A stretch of DNA of 64,000 nt, taken from Frigidibacter albus. Its GTDB lineage: Bacteria; Pseudomonadota; Alphaproteobacteria; Rhodobacterales; Rhodobacteraceae. Position 1 is the first letter of the stretch. Every line of letters starts with the position of its first letter. Below the pieces are notes generated by a model. That model saw nothing but the letters and a program-made list of their open reading frames with translations, ran no database searches and had not been told where the DNA came from. The stretch lies in assembly GCF_009908165.1 (NCBI RefSeq), contig NZ_JAAAUC010000005.1:186001-250000 (forward strand). The letters are read 5' to 3'. Of this stretch, positions 28,515 to 38,026 are shown piece by piece. Made by a program: the position numbers and the translations under genes.

Positions 28515-31500
28515 CTACTTCCCCATCCCGGTCAGCGCGGCATCGCAGCGCGCGCAGGTGTGGGCATGCGAATGCGAACCCACATCGGGCAGGATCTGCC
28601 AGCAGCGCTGGCATTTCTCGCCCTCGGCCAGTTCGAACACCACGCCGACGCCGGGCACTTCGGGCAGGCGGAACGCCTCGGTCGGGGCCGGATCGCCTGT
28701 CAGCACCATGCCCGAGGTGATGCAGATCTCGGCAAAATCCACCGATTTCAGCGCCGCCAGCGCCGCGGCATCCTCGACATGCACCACCGGCGCCGCCTCG
28801 AGGCTCGCGCCGATCTCCTTGGCGGTGCGCTGCACCTCCAGCGCCGCCGTCACCACGCGGCGCACCCGGCGCAGCGCCTCCCATTTCGCCGCCAGCGGCT
28901 CGTCGCGCCAGTCGGCCGGGGTTTCGGGCATGTCCTGCAGGTGCAGCGAGGACTCCTCGCCGGGGAAGCGGCAAAGCCACACCTCCTCCATCGTGAACAC
29001 CAGGATCGGCGCCAGCCAGGTCGTCAGCCGGTGGAACAACAGGTCGAGCGTGCTGCGCGCCGCGCGCCGCCGCAGGCTGCCCGCCGGGTCGCAATAGAGC
29101 GCATCCTTGCGGATGTCGAAATACACCGCCGACAGGTCGACCGTGCAGAAGGTGAACAGGGTCTGGAACACGCCCTGGAAGTCATACTCGCGGTAGCCCT
29201 TGCGCACGACATGGTCGAGCTCGGCAAGACGGTGCAGCACCCAGCGTTCCAGTTCCGGCATGTCGGCCGGGGCCACCCGCTCGGCCTCGGTGAAGCCCTC
29301 GAGGTTGCCGAGCAGGAAGCGCATGGTGTTGCGCAGGCGGCGGTAGCTGTCGGCGGTGCCCTTCAGGATTTCTTTGCCGATGCGCTGATCGGCGGTGTAA
29401 TCCGCCTGCGCCACCCACAGCCGCAGGATATCGGCGCCGTAATCCTTGACGATTTCCGCCGGGACGATGGTGTTTCCCAGCGACTTGGACATCTTCATGC
29501 CCTTCTCGTCCAGCGTGAAGCCGTGGGTCACAACGCCCCGATAGGGCGCCCGCCCCTTGGTGCCGCAGGCTTGCAGCAGCGAGGAATGGAACCAGCCGCG
29601 ATGCTGGTCGGTGCCTTCCATATAGACATCGGCGATGCCGTCAGCGGTGCCATCGGCGCGGTCGCGCAGCACGAAGGCGTGGGTGGAGCCAGAGTCGAAC
29701 CACACGTCCAGCACGTCGAAGATCTGCTCATAGGCGTCGGGATCGTGCAGCCCGTCCAGCATCCGGTCCTTGAAGCCGGGCACATACCACACGTCGGCCC
29801 CGTCCGCCTCGAACGCCGCAGCGATGCGGGCATTGACCGCCGGGTCGCGCAGCAGGAAGTCGGCATCGGTCGGCTTGGCGCCCCGTTTGGTGAAGCAGGT
29901 CAGCGGCACGCCCCAGGCGCGCTGGCGCGACAGCACCCAGTCGGGGCGGCTGTCCATCATCGCATGCAGGCGGTTGCGGCCCGAGGGCGGGGTGAACTTC
30001 ACCAGATCCTCGATGGATTTCAGCGCCCGGGCGCGGATGGTCTCGCCATACTGGCCCATCCCGTCCTCCAGCGACTTGTCGATGGCGACGAACCATTGCG
30101 GGGTGTTGCGGTAGATCAGCGGCGCCTTGGACCGCCAGGAATGCGGGTAGGAGTGCTTGATCTTGCCCTTGGCAAACAGCGCCCCGGCGCCGTGCAGCGC
30201 CTTGATGTTCGACACGTTGGCCGGACCTTCCTTGCCCTCGGCCGTCAGGATCGCCTGCCCGCCGAACAGCGGAAGGTCAGCCCGGTAGGAGCCATCCGCC
30301 TCGACATCATAGGTCATCGGCAGGCCGAATTTCAGGCCCATCTGATAGTCGTCATCGCCGTGGGAGGGCGCGGTATGGACAAAGCCGGTGCCCGCCTCGT
30401 CGGTGACGTGATCGCCGGGGAGGAGGGGGCGCAGATTCGAGAGTCTCTCTTGTTTATTTTCATCCCATAGCGGATCGAGAATCGCGTAGGGATGCTTGCA
30501 AACGAGGTGGTGAGGATTGATGGCTTCGAGCCGCTTCGATTTTGTGACTCCAGAGTTCGGAAAGACAGTTTTTACCAACTCGTCAGCCAACACCACGCGC
30601 TCACCAACGACTGCGTTGCTTCCTTCCGAAACCTCTTCGATTTCGTACATCCCATAAGGGATTGAGTGTGAATATGCGATCGCCCGATTGGAAGGGATCG
30701 TCCAAGGGGTCGTCGTCCAAATCAGAACGGACGCACCTTCAAGCAGCGGGTGCTCTTCCGCGTCGTACTCATCCTTCTCATAACCAATGAGTTCGAAGTT
30801 CGGAGCAACTTCCTGAGCACGTCGTTTCGATTCGTTGATTGCTTTGGATCGCTCAACAGTCCGCAAGAAACTTATCGGAAACCGCACCCACACCGTATGG
30901 CTGGTCAGGTCGTGATACTCGACCTCTGCCTCGGCCAGCGCAGTCTTCTCCACCGGCGACCACATCACGGGCTTGGACCCCTGATACAGGCTGCCGTTCA
31001 TCAGGAACTTCATGAACTCCTCGGCGATCACCGCCTCGGCGTGGAAATCCATCGTCAGGTAGGGGTCTGCCCAGTTGCCGGTGATCCCCAGCCGCTTGAA
31101 CTCCTCGCGCTGGATATCAACCCAGCCTTCGGCGAACTTGCGGCATTCCTGCCGGAAGGCGACGACGTCCACATCGTCCTTGTCGAGGCCCTTGGCGCGG
31201 TATTGCTCCTCGATCTTCCATTCGATCGGCAGGCCGTGGCAATCCCAGCCCGGCACATAGCGCGCGTCGAAGCCCATCATCTGATGGCTGCGCACGATCA
31301 TGTCCTTGATGGTCTTGTTCAGCGCGTGGCCGATATGCAGATGGCCGTTGGCATAGGGCGGGCCGTCATGCAGCGTGAAGGGGGTGCGGCCCCCCTCTTG
31401 CCTGGCGGCTTTCTCGCGCAGGCGGTCGTAAACGCCGATCTTCTCCCACCGCTCCAGCCAGCCCGGCTCGCGCGCGGGCAGGCCGGCGCGCATCGGGAAC

Positions 31501-31574
31501 GGGGTTTCGGGCAGGAAGACGGTATCGCGGTAGTCAACGGTGTCGGCAGTCGGGTCAACGGTCTCGGCGCACAT
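28515..31574 (-). CDS. ileS: isoleucyl-tRNA synthetase
   Basis: IleS charges tRNA-Ile and edits mischarged valine. The 1019-residue enzyme has HIGH at 80-83 (NGHLHIGHALNK), the CP1 editing domain at about 200-420, KMSKS near 690 (GMKMSKSLGN) and C-terminal zinc cysteines (CQRCWQILPDVGSHSHAHTCARC). Bases about 30425-30900, encoding residues about 225-383 of the editing domain, are markedly poorer in GC (about 45-55% on lines counted by hand) than both flanks (65-70%) and use different codons. This suggests a recombined block. The reading frame is intact throughout, so the gene is probably functional. Confidence 0.96.
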   Translation of the reverse strand: MCAETVDPTADTVDYRDTVFLPETPFPMRAGLPAREPGWLERWEKIGVYDRLREKAARQEGGRTPFTLHDGPPYANGHLHIGHALNKTIKDMIVRSHQMMGFDARYVPGWDCHGLPIEWKIEEQYRAKGLDKDDVDVVAFRQECRKFAEGWVDIQREEFKRLGITGNWADPYLTMDFHAEAVIAEEFMKFLMNGSLYQGSKPVMWSPVEKTALAEAEVEYHDLTSHTVWVRFPISFLRTVERSKAINESKRRAQEVAPNFELIGYEKDEYDAEEHPLLEGASVLIWTTTPWTIPSNRAIAYSHSIPYGMYEIEEVSEGSNAVVGERVVLADELVKTVFPNSGVTKSKRLEAINPHHLVCKHPYAILDPLWDENKQERLSNLRPLLPGDHVTDEAGTGFVHTAPSHGDDDYQMGLKFGLPMTYDVEADGSYRADLPLFGGQAILTAEGKEGPANVSNIKALHGAGALFAKGKIKHSYPHSWRSKAPLIYRNTPQWFVAIDKSLEDGMGQYGETIRARALKSIEDLVKFTPPSGRNRLHAMMDSRPDWVLSRQRAWGVPLTCFTKRGAKPTDADFLLRDPAVNARIAAAFEADGADVWYVPGFKDRMLDGLHDPDAYEQIFDVLDVWFDSGSTHAFVLRDRADGTADGIADVYMEGTDQHRGWFHSSLLQACGTKGRAPYRGVVTHGFTLDEKGMKMSKSLGNTIVPAEIVKDYGADILRLWVAQADYTADQRIGKEILKGTADSYRRLRNTMRFLLGNLEGFTEAERVAPADMPELERWVLHRLAELDHVVRKGYREYDFQGVFQTLFTFCTVDLSAVYFDIRKDALYCDPAGSLRRRAARSTLDLLFHRLTTWLAPILVFTMEEVWLCRFPGEESSLHLQDMPETPADWRDEPLAAKWEALRRVRRVVTAALEVQRTAKEIGASLEAAPVVHVEDAAALAALKSVDFAEICITSGMVLTGDPAPTEAFRLPEVPGVGVVFELAEGEKCQRCWQILPDVGSHSHAHTCARCDAALTGMGK

Positions 31575-32081
31575 CGGAACGATCCTCGGGGGCGGGCCAC
31601 GTGGGGGCCCTGACTATCTGGGAACGGCGGGCGCGGTCTTCCGGCACCCCCCGGCAAGCATCATCCCGGCGGCCCTGACAGCGGTCAGAGCGCCGGGCCG
31701 GTAATTCGCAAAGCATGTGCGGCGGGCCGGGTCATGCGCGCCTTATAGGAAAGGGGCGGCGCGGCGTAAAGGGAGGGTGCGAGCCCCTCGCCACAGGTGG
31801 TCCGCTAGGATCGGGCGGGAATAGGCGAGGCACTGCCTCGCCCCCGCCCGTGCGGGGCCTCTCCCCCGGAGCCGCTGGCCACACGAGACCGGGGCGGGCG
31901 CTGGCCGGGCCCTTTGGGGGCCCGTCCGGCAGGGATGAGATGTCTTCGCGTGGCGAAGGCGGGGGCCTTCGCCAATCCAAGCGATGCAGCGGCACAACGG
32001 TCGCCCATCATCACTGCGACACCCCCGCGCCTTGCACCCATCCCCTTCCACGCGCATATCGGCAGGGAAAGGGGCCGCCCG
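31575..32081. other. 507-base gap between divergent ileS and the haemoglobin gene
   Basis: This gap holds the ileS promoter side (31575-31800) and copy B of the dispersed repeat (31802-31974). The last 107 bases lead into the truncated-haemoglobin gene. I see no gene or convincing small ORF in it. The repeat therefore sits upstream of both transcription units. Confidence 0.6.
31802..31974 (-). repeat. dispersed multi-hairpin repeat, copy B
   Basis: This is the inverted partner of the 24118-24340 element, 7.5 kb away. The identical 40-base block is at 31890-31929. It retains the GCGAAGGC-type, CGGGCCC/GGGCCCG and CGAGGCA/TGCCTCG hairpins but lacks the internal 47 bases present in copy A. No coding capacity is apparent. 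Confidence 0.75.
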
Positions 32082-32489
32082 ATGACCCACCTGCCACCAC
32101 GCTTCCCCATCACCGCCGCCCAGATCGACCGGGTGGTCACCGCCTTCTATGCCGCCGTCCGGCGCGACGCACAGCTCGGCCCGATCTTCGCGCGCCACGT
32201 CACCGACTGGCCGGTGCATGAGGCAAAAGTCGCCGCCTTCTGGCGCAACGCGATCTTGCTGGAGCGGGGCTATGACGGCAGCCCGATGCGCGCCCATCTG
32301 CGCGCGGGCGACGTGAAGGCCGGCCATTTCCCCGGCTGGCTGGCGCTCTTCGACACGACCCTGCAGCGCGAACTGCCCCCCGAAACCGCCGCCTCATGGT
32401 CCGCCCTCGCCCATCGCATCGGCCAGGGCTTGCGCATGGGCGTAGCCGAAGTCGAAACGCGCGCGGGCGGGGTTCCCGTCCTGCGCTAA
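32082..32489 (+). CDS. group III truncated haemoglobin
   Basis: The 135-residue product matches group III (P) truncated globins, small haem proteins linked to oxygen or reactive-nitrogen chemistry. It begins FPITAAQIDRVVTAFYAAVRRDAQLGPIFARHV, has FWRNAILLERGYDGSPMRAHL in the middle and HFPGWLALFDTTLQRELPPETAASWSALAHRIGQGLRMGV, where the His of GHFPGWL is the likely proximal haem ligand. It is flanked by the repeat and ycjF and appears to be a single-gene unit. Confidence 0.88.
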   Translation: MTHLPPRFPITAAQIDRVVTAFYAAVRRDAQLGPIFARHVTDWPVHEAKVAAFWRNAILLERGYDGSPMRAHLRAGDVKAGHFPGWLALFDTTLQRELPPETAASWSALAHRIGQGLRMGVAEVETRAGGVPVLR

Positions 32490-33502
32490 TCCTCCGACGT
32501 GCCCTTCCCGGTCGGGAACAGCCCCGCCAGCGCCCGCCCCACAAGGTTCGACACCTTGGGCCGCGGCAGCGCCGCAAAGGGCAGCGGCCGGCACACCTCG
32601 ATGGCCGCGACCCCCACCCGCGCCGTCAGCGCGCCGTTGACCACGCCCTCCCCGAAGCGGCGCGAGACCTTGGCGAGCAATCCGCCCCCCGCCACCGTCT
32701 CGATCATGTCATCCCCCACCGCCACCGCGCCCGTCGCCACCAGATGCGTGAACACCGTGCGCAGCAGCCGCCAGCTTCCCAAGGTGCCCGCCCGTCCGCC
32801 ATAGATCTCGGCCACCCGCCGCACCATGCGCAGGTTCGCCGCCAGCGCCGCCACCACATCGGCCAGCGCGATCGGCACCAGCGCGGTGACGGTCGCCACC
32901 GTCCGCGCCGCCGCCTCCACCTCGCGCCGCGCCGCCTGGTCGAGCGGCGCCAGCAGTTCCGCCTCGGCAAGTTGCAGCAGCGCATCCGCATCCAGGATCT
33001 CGCCCTGCCGCTCTGCCAGCCGCTCGCGCCCCCAGGCCGTCTCGGGCCGCCCGGCATACAGCGCGATCAGCCGCGCAGAGACCGCCCGCGCCGCCTTCAG
33101 ATCGCCGGCCAGCAGCGCCTCGGTCGCCGCCTGATGCACCCGGTCCAGCCGCGCCAGCCGCGCATAGGCCGACAGCTCGCGCAACGCGATCAGCAGCGCC
33201 GCCAGCACGAAGGCGCCGACCAGCACCACCGCCGCCCAGCCCAGAACCGGGTTGCGCGCCAGAAGCCCGGTCACGAAATTCCACGCCGCCATCGAGACCA
33301 TGAACGACAGCAGCGCCCCGGCACTGGCCCAGAAGAACCGCCCGAGGCGTGAGGGCGGCCGCGCCGCCACCCGCGCCGCGATCTGCATCGCGCGGCCATC
33401 GGGCAGGAAATCCGGCACCGGCGGGGCGGTGGCGGGCGTGACATCCGCCGCCCCCTCGCGTTCCAGGATCACCGGGCCGCGGCGCTTGGGCTCAAGGGTC
33501 AT
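32486..33502 (-). CDS. YcjF-family (TIGR01620/DUF697) membrane protein
   Basis: The 338-residue protein has transmembrane helices at about 50-70 and 80-105, followed by a C-terminal DUF697-like domain (TALVPIALADVVAALAANLRMVRRVAEIYGGRAGTLGSWRLLRTVFTHLVATGAVAVGDDMI). It is co-translated with the YcjX-type ATPase (ATGA overlap), the usual pairing. In enterobacteria ycjX-ycjF belong to the stress-induced psp-linked set, but their biochemical role remains unclear. It overlaps the haemoglobin stop by four bases (convergent). Confidence 0.9.
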   Translation of the reverse strand: MTLEPKRRGPVILEREGAADVTPATAPPVPDFLPDGRAMQIAARVAARPPSRLGRFFWASAGALLSFMVSMAAWNFVTGLLARNPVLGWAAVVLVGAFVLAALLIALRELSAYARLARLDRVHQAATEALLAGDLKAARAVSARLIALYAGRPETAWGRERLAERQGEILDADALLQLAEAELLAPLDQAARREVEAAARTVATVTALVPIALADVVAALAANLRMVRRVAEIYGGRAGTLGSWRLLRTVFTHLVATGAVAVGDDMIETVAGGGLLAKVSRRFGEGVVNGALTARVGVAAIEVCRPLPFAALPRPKVSNLVGRALAGLFPTGKGTSED

Positions 33503-34914
33503 CGCAACCTGTCTCCGATCAGGAATTCCGCCGCCCGGTCCAGCCTGATATGCGGCGGGCCTTCGCCGGGGCGCAGCGGCGAGGCCGCAGGCAGGAAGGC
33601 CATCGCCCCGAAATCGGCGTCGAGCCAGCGCTCCGCCCCCTGCCGCGCCGGCACCAGCAGCTGCGCCGGATCGGCGGGCAGCTCGCCCGCCCAGAACGCC
33701 GCCTGCCGCCCGCCCTGCAGGCGGCCGCGCACGGCATCCAAGGGGCCGCCCTCATGGCTGATCGTCTCCTCCACCGTCGCCCGCAGCGCCGCAATCGACA
33801 TCGCCGCCGTCTTCGCCCCGGCAAAATCGGCACGGTCCTTTGCCTCGCGCAGCAGCGCTTCCATGATCGCGGTCAGGCGCGGGTGCTGGCTGTGGTGCAA
33901 ATGGTCGGCCTTGGTCGCTGCGAACAGGATGCGCTCCACCCGCCGTCCGCCGAGCAGCCCGGTCAGCCAGCCATTGCGGCCGGGGTGGAAGGCGGCCAGG
34001 ATCTCGGCCATCGCCCGGCGCATATCCTCCACCGCGCGGGGCCCGGCATGGATCGCACCAAGCGCGTCGACCAGCACCACCTGCCGCTCGATCCGGGCAA
34101 AATGCTCGCGGAAGAACGGCTTCACGATCCGCGCCTTGTAGGCCTCGAAGCGCCGGTCCATCTCACGCCACAGACTCGTGCGGCCGGGATCCGCAGGCTG
34201 CGGGATCGGCGCGAAGGTCAGCGCGGGGGACCCCGCCATCTCGCCCGGCAGCAAGAACCGCCCCGGCGTGCAATCCGACCAGCCGGCGGCGCGGGCGCGG
34301 ATCAGGTAGCCGGCAAAGCTGTCCGCCAGGCTGCGCGCATCCGCCTCGTCCAGCCGCGCGGCGCCGTTCGTGGCCCCCGCCAGCGCCAGAAACCCCGCCG
34401 CCTCGGGCCGGTCCGCGATCCGCGCCAGCGTCTCGGCGGCCCAGTCGGCATAGGTCCGGTCCAAGAGGCCAAGGTCCAGCAGCCACTCGCCCGGATAGTC
34501 CACGATGTCGAGATGCACGGTGCGCAGCCCGCGCAGGCCCCCCAGCATCCCCTGTGGCTGCACCCGGAACGACAGGCGCAGCTCGCTGACCGCGCGGGTG
34601 CTGTCCGGCCAATGCGGGTCGGGCCCGGTCATCGCCGCCAGATGCGCCTCATACTCGAAGCGCGGCACCGTCACGTCGGGCTGCGGCTGCAGGAAGACCG
34701 ACCGGATCGCCCCATCCGCCGCCGCCTTCAGCTGCGGCATCCGCCCCCGGTCCAGCAGGTTCGCCACCAGCGAGGTGATGAACACCGTCTTGCCGGCGCG
34801 CGACAGGCCCGTGACCCCCAGCCGGATCACCGGCTCGAAGAAGGCTTCGCTGACCGAGGCGCCAAGGCTTTCGACGCTGCGCGTCACGCTGTCCGCAATG
34901 TCACCGATGCCCAA
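33499..34914 (-). CDS. YcjX-family (DUF463) P-loop NTPase
   Basis: This 471-residue GTPase-like protein has an atypical Walker A GLSRAGKT at 36-43 inside FEPVIRLGVTGLSRAGKTVFITSLVANLLDRGRMPQL, then LDIVDYPGEWLLDL (switch II-like) and later HIRLDRAAEFLIGDRLR at the C-terminus. The best start is a TTG at 34914 (MGIGDIADSVTRS), which has AGGGG upstream and gives the length of relatives; a frame from 35025 would add 37 residues with no family character. It is translated just before ycjF. Confidence 0.9.
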   Translation of the reverse strand: MGIGDIADSVTRSVESLGASVSEAFFEPVIRLGVTGLSRAGKTVFITSLVANLLDRGRMPQLKAAADGAIRSVFLQPQPDVTVPRFEYEAHLAAMTGPDPHWPDSTRAVSELRLSFRVQPQGMLGGLRGLRTVHLDIVDYPGEWLLDLGLLDRTYADWAAETLARIADRPEAAGFLALAGATNGAARLDEADARSLADSFAGYLIRARAAGWSDCTPGRFLLPGEMAGSPALTFAPIPQPADPGRTSLWREMDRRFEAYKARIVKPFFREHFARIERQVVLVDALGAIHAGPRAVEDMRRAMAEILAAFHPGRNGWLTGLLGGRRVERILFAATKADHLHHSQHPRLTAIMEALLREAKDRADFAGAKTAAMSIAALRATVEETISHEGGPLDAVRGRLQGGRQAAFWAGELPADPAQLLVPARQGAERWLDADFGAMAFLPAASPLRPGEGPPHIRLDRAAEFLIGDRLR

Positions 34915-35023
34915 GTCGCGCCCCTTTGCTTTGCATCCAAGATAGGCACCCGCACGCGGAATGTGGAGGGCCGATCCACCACGCCGATTGCCAAGCCCGG
35001 CGCCCCGCGCTAGGGCGGGCGAC

Positions 35024-35791
35024 ATGCCAAGATTTGCACTGAAGATCGAGTATCACGGGGCCCCTTTCGCCGGCTGGCAGCGTCAGAGCGGCCAGCCCTC
35101 GGTGCAAGAGGCCATCGAAGTCGCGCTGCGCCGGTTGGACGCCGAGGCACCGGGCATCGCCGCCGCCGGCCGCACCGATGCCGGTGTCCATGCCACGGGC
35201 CAGGTCGCCCATTGCGATCTGGCCAAGGACTGGGACCCGTTCCGCCTCGCCGAGGCGCTGAACTGGCACCTGAAGCCGCAGCCGGTCGCGATCCTTGCCG
35301 CGGCCCGCGTGGCGGATGACTTCCACGCCCGCTTCTCGGCCATCGAGCGGCGCTATCTGTTCCGCCTGCTCCAGCGCCGAGCCCCGGTGACGCATGACAG
35401 GGGCCTCGTCTGGCAAGTGCAGAACCCGCTGGACCTTGCCGCGATGCAAGACGGGGCGGCGCATCTGGTCGGCCACCATGACTTCACCACCTTTCGCTCC
35501 ACCATGTGCCAGGCGGCCTCGCCGGTGAAGACGCTGGACGAGATCACCATCACCGCGCATCCGGTCCCGCAGGGCACCGAATACTGCTTCACCCTCCGCG
35601 CCCGCAGCTTCCTGCACAACCAGGTCCGCTCCATCGTCGGCACGCTGGAACGCGTCGGCGCCGGGACGTGGGCGCCCGAGGACGTGCGCCGCGCGCTGGA
35701 GGCCAAAAACCGCGCCGCCTGCGGCCCGGTCTGCCCGCCGCAGGGGCTTTACCTCACCGGCGTCGGCTACCCCGAAGACCCGTTCGCCTGA
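35024..35791 (+). CDS. truA: tRNA pseudouridine(38-40) synthase TruA
   Basis: TruA makes pseudouridine at positions 38-40 of tRNA anticodon arms. The 255-residue product carries the catalytic Asp52 in [16 protein letters not shown], the opening [19 protein letters not shown] and the C-terminal [23 protein letters not shown] motif. The start MPRFALK is preferred over an in-frame upstream start that would add 21 residues. It is divergent from ycjX and convergent with the exonuclease gene across a palindromic element. Confidence 0.95.
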   Translation: MPRFALKIEYHGAPFAGWQRQSGQPSVQEAIEVALRRLDAEAPGIAAAGRTDAGVHATGQVAHCDLAKDWDPFRLAEALNWHLKPQPVAILAAARVADDFHARFSAIERRYLFRLLQRRAPVTHDRGLVWQVQNPLDLAAMQDGAAHLVGHHDFTTFRSTMCQAASPVKTLDEITITAHPVPQGTEYCFTLRARSFLHNQVRSIVGTLERVGAGTWAPEDVRRALEAKNRAACGPVCPPQGLYLTGVGYPEDPFA

Positions 35792-35803
35792 CCGCCCCTT
35801 CGC

Positions 35804-35940
35804 CTTTGCCTTTTCCAAATATCCCACGGGGGTCCGGGGGTGTGAAACCCCCGGCGCTGCGCCACAGGCACCTGCGGAGGGGGGCTTTGCGCCCCCCACG
35901 CCCTTCGGGCTCCCCCGCAGGATATTTGGAAAAGGCAAAG
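35804..35940. repeat. 137-base element with perfect 21-base terminal inverted repeats
   Basis: The left arm 35804-35824 and right arm 35920-35940 (GATATTTGGAAAAGGCAAAG at its right end) are exact inverted copies over 21 bases. Inside are several smaller perfect hairpins: CCGGGGG/CCCCCGG, GGCG/CGCC and GCCC/GGGC. The element fills the gap between the stops of two convergent genes, where it could act as a bidirectional terminator; it also looks like a mobile REP or MITE-type sequence. A half copy of the same family lies at 19021-19075. Confidence 0.78.
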
Positions 35941-35944
35941 CAGA

Positions 35945-38026
35945 TCAGCCGTTCAGGTCCTTCAGCAGCCGTCCATGCTTGCGCACCTCGGCCAGCACGT
36001 CGCCAAAGGTGACCATGCCCTTGGCGCGCAGCATCGGCAGCAGGCGCAGGAAGGCATCGGCGGTGGCGACGGTGTCGCCGATGGCGGTGTGGCGCGCCTC
36101 CTCGGGGATGGTGATCCCCAGCCGGTGCGTCAGCGCATCGAGGCTGTGGGTCTCGCCTTGCCCGAACACCACAGCCGACAGCAGCACCGTGTCGAGGATG
36201 GGGTTGTCGAAGCTGGCGCCGATCCCGGCCTCGTGCCGGCGCAGGAATTCCATGTCGAAGGGGGCGTTATGGGCCACCAGCACCGCGCCTTCCGCAAACT
36301 TGTGGAACTGCCGGCCGACCTCCTCGATCCGCGGCGCGTCCGCCACCATCGCGCCGGTGATGCCATGCACCTCGGTCGAGCCGGCGGGGATCGACCGGCC
36401 GGGGTTCACCAGCGTGTCGAAGACCTCCTTTTCCACCCGCCGGCCATTGACGATGCGCACCGCGGCGATCTGCACGATCTCGTCGCCCTGCGCGGGCAGC
36501 AGCCCGGTGGTTTCGGTGTCGAAGACCACATAGGTCAGGTCTTCCAGCCGCGAATCCAGCACGCCGGCATTGCGGGCCTTGGACAGCAGGTCGAAATCGT
36601 AGACCACCGCCCGCGTCACCGGGGGCGGGCGGCGATGGGCGCGGCGGGCCTCGCGCACCGGCAGGCAGATGCCGGCCCGCCCCGCCGCATCACGGTCGGG
36701 CCAGCATTCTGTGGCATGGGTCAGCAGCACAGAGCGCCCGGTCACGTCCGCCAGCCCCACCTCCAGCGGTTCGCCAAGCCAGCCGTCGAGCTGCCCCAGA
36801 GGCAGCGCCGGGCCTTGCCAGCCAAGGCGCACCATCGCCCCGGCGCCATCCTCGACAATCTCCAGCGCAAAACTGCGCGCCAGCCCCGCCGCCGCCACCC
36901 GTTCCGCCAACACCGACACCAGCGCTACGATCTCGAACCCGTCGCAGCGCAGCAGGATCGGCGCCGGATCCGCCGTCACCTCCAGCCCCGCCGCCTCGAT
37001 CCGGGCGCGGATGCCGTCGGCAAGGTCGCTGGCGCGGGTGAAGGCCAGCGGCCACCAGTCGCTGCGGCTGTCATCATAGCGCGCCCCAAGCTCGGTGATC
37101 GCGCTGGCGAGACTGCCGACCTCCTCCAGCATCGCGCCAGTCAGGGCGGGGGTCAGGGCGGGGCCTGCGCCTTCATCCTCGGCCAGCACGCCGATCACCG
37201 TCTGCAGGTTGGCGGCGGGGCGGCGCACCCGGTCGAACACCTCGGCCAGCAACGCGCCGCGCTCGGCATGGGCGGCAAGGTCGGCAGTCACGTCGCGCAG
37301 GGTCAGTACATAGCCGGGGCCGTCGCGGCCCTGGTCCAGCAGCCGCATCCGCCCCGCCAGCACCCGCGCCCCCGCCACCGTGGCGACCAGCAGGTCGGAC
37401 GCGGCATCGGGGTCGCCCGCCTCCAGCAGCCGCGCATGGGCATGGGCCACCGGCGCCTGCCGCAGGTAATCGAACAGCCGCCGGTCAAGCCCCGGGGCCG
37501 CACCGCCGCCCAGCAGATCCACCGCCTGCCCATTGTAGAACACCAGCTGATGGTCCCCCGTACACAGCAGCACCCCCACCGGCACATCCGACAGCAGCGC
37601 CTCCAGCCGGTCCTTCTCGGCCTGCAGCCGCGTCGTCTCGCGCGCCACCGCCTCGGCCAGCGCATTGCGGGTCTCGGCCAGCGTCAGGGTCACGGCGGCG
37701 GCGGCCGGGGCGAGGTCGCCCAGATAGCGGGCGGGGGAGGCGTCCAGCTCGCCGGTCACGGCGGCATGGGTGCGGGCGCGCATCCCGCCCGCCAGCCGCT
37801 CGATGGCGCGGGCGACGTTCTCGTCGAACAGATACCAGATCCCCGCCGTCAGCCCCAGGATTGCAAAGCCCGCCACCACCCCGGCCTGCACGAAGGCCGG
37901 CAGCACGGTGGTATCGCCCAGCCGGTGATACCCGGCCCAAAGCCCTGCCCCAAGCGCGCCCCAGCTGGCCGCAGCGAGGCCCGCGAACAGCAGGAACACC
38001 CGCAGGCGAAGGCTCCAGCGTTCCAT
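35945..38026 (-). CDS. membrane-anchored PAS/degenerate histidine-kinase protein fused to a DnaQ-type 3'-5' exonuclease
   Basis: The 693-residue protein has two transmembrane helices (about 9-32 and 44-66), a linker, a PAS-like domain (about 148-250, VLLCTGDHQLVFYNGQAVDLLGG) and a degenerate kinase part. In the last, the H-box reads VFDRVRRPAANLQTVIG with no histidine, and the ATPase-like region (about 325-458) lacks a clear N or G box. A complete DnaQ/epsilon-type exonuclease follows at about 497-690: ExoI VVFDTETTG, ExoII LVAHNAPFDMEFL and ExoIII HTAIGDTVATAD are intact, so nuclease activity is expected. It overlaps the receiver gene (TGATG) in the acetate operon. A signal-controlled nuclease is inferred, not shown. 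Confidence 0.85.
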   Translation of the reverse strand: MERWSLRLRVFLLFAGLAAASWGALGAGLWAGYHRLGDTTVLPAFVQAGVVAGFAILGLTAGIWYLFDENVARAIERLAGGMRARTHAAVTGELDASPARYLGDLAPAAAAVTLTLAETRNALAEAVARETTRLQAEKDRLEALLSDVPVGVLLCTGDHQLVFYNGQAVDLLGGGAAPGLDRRLFDYLRQAPVAHAHARLLEAGDPDAASDLLVATVAGARVLAGRMRLLDQGRDGPGYVLTLRDVTADLAAHAERGALLAEVFDRVRRPAANLQTVIGVLAEDEGAGPALTPALTGAMLEEVGSLASAITELGARYDDSRSDWWPLAFTRASDLADGIRARIEAAGLEVTADPAPILLRCDGFEIVALVSVLAERVAAAGLARSFALEIVEDGAGAMVRLGWQGPALPLGQLDGWLGEPLEVGLADVTGRSVLLTHATECWPDRDAAGRAGICLPVREARRAHRRPPPVTRAVVYDFDLLSKARNAGVLDSRLEDLTYVVFDTETTGLLPAQGDEIVQIAAVRIVNGRRVEKEVFDTLVNPGRSIPAGSTEVHGITGAMVADAPRIEEVGRQFHKFAEGAVLVAHNAPFDMEFLRRHEAGIGASFDNPILDTVLLSAVVFGQGETHSLDALTHRLGITIPEEARHTAIGDTVATADAFLRLLPMLRAKGMVTFGDVLAEVRKHGRLLKDLNG

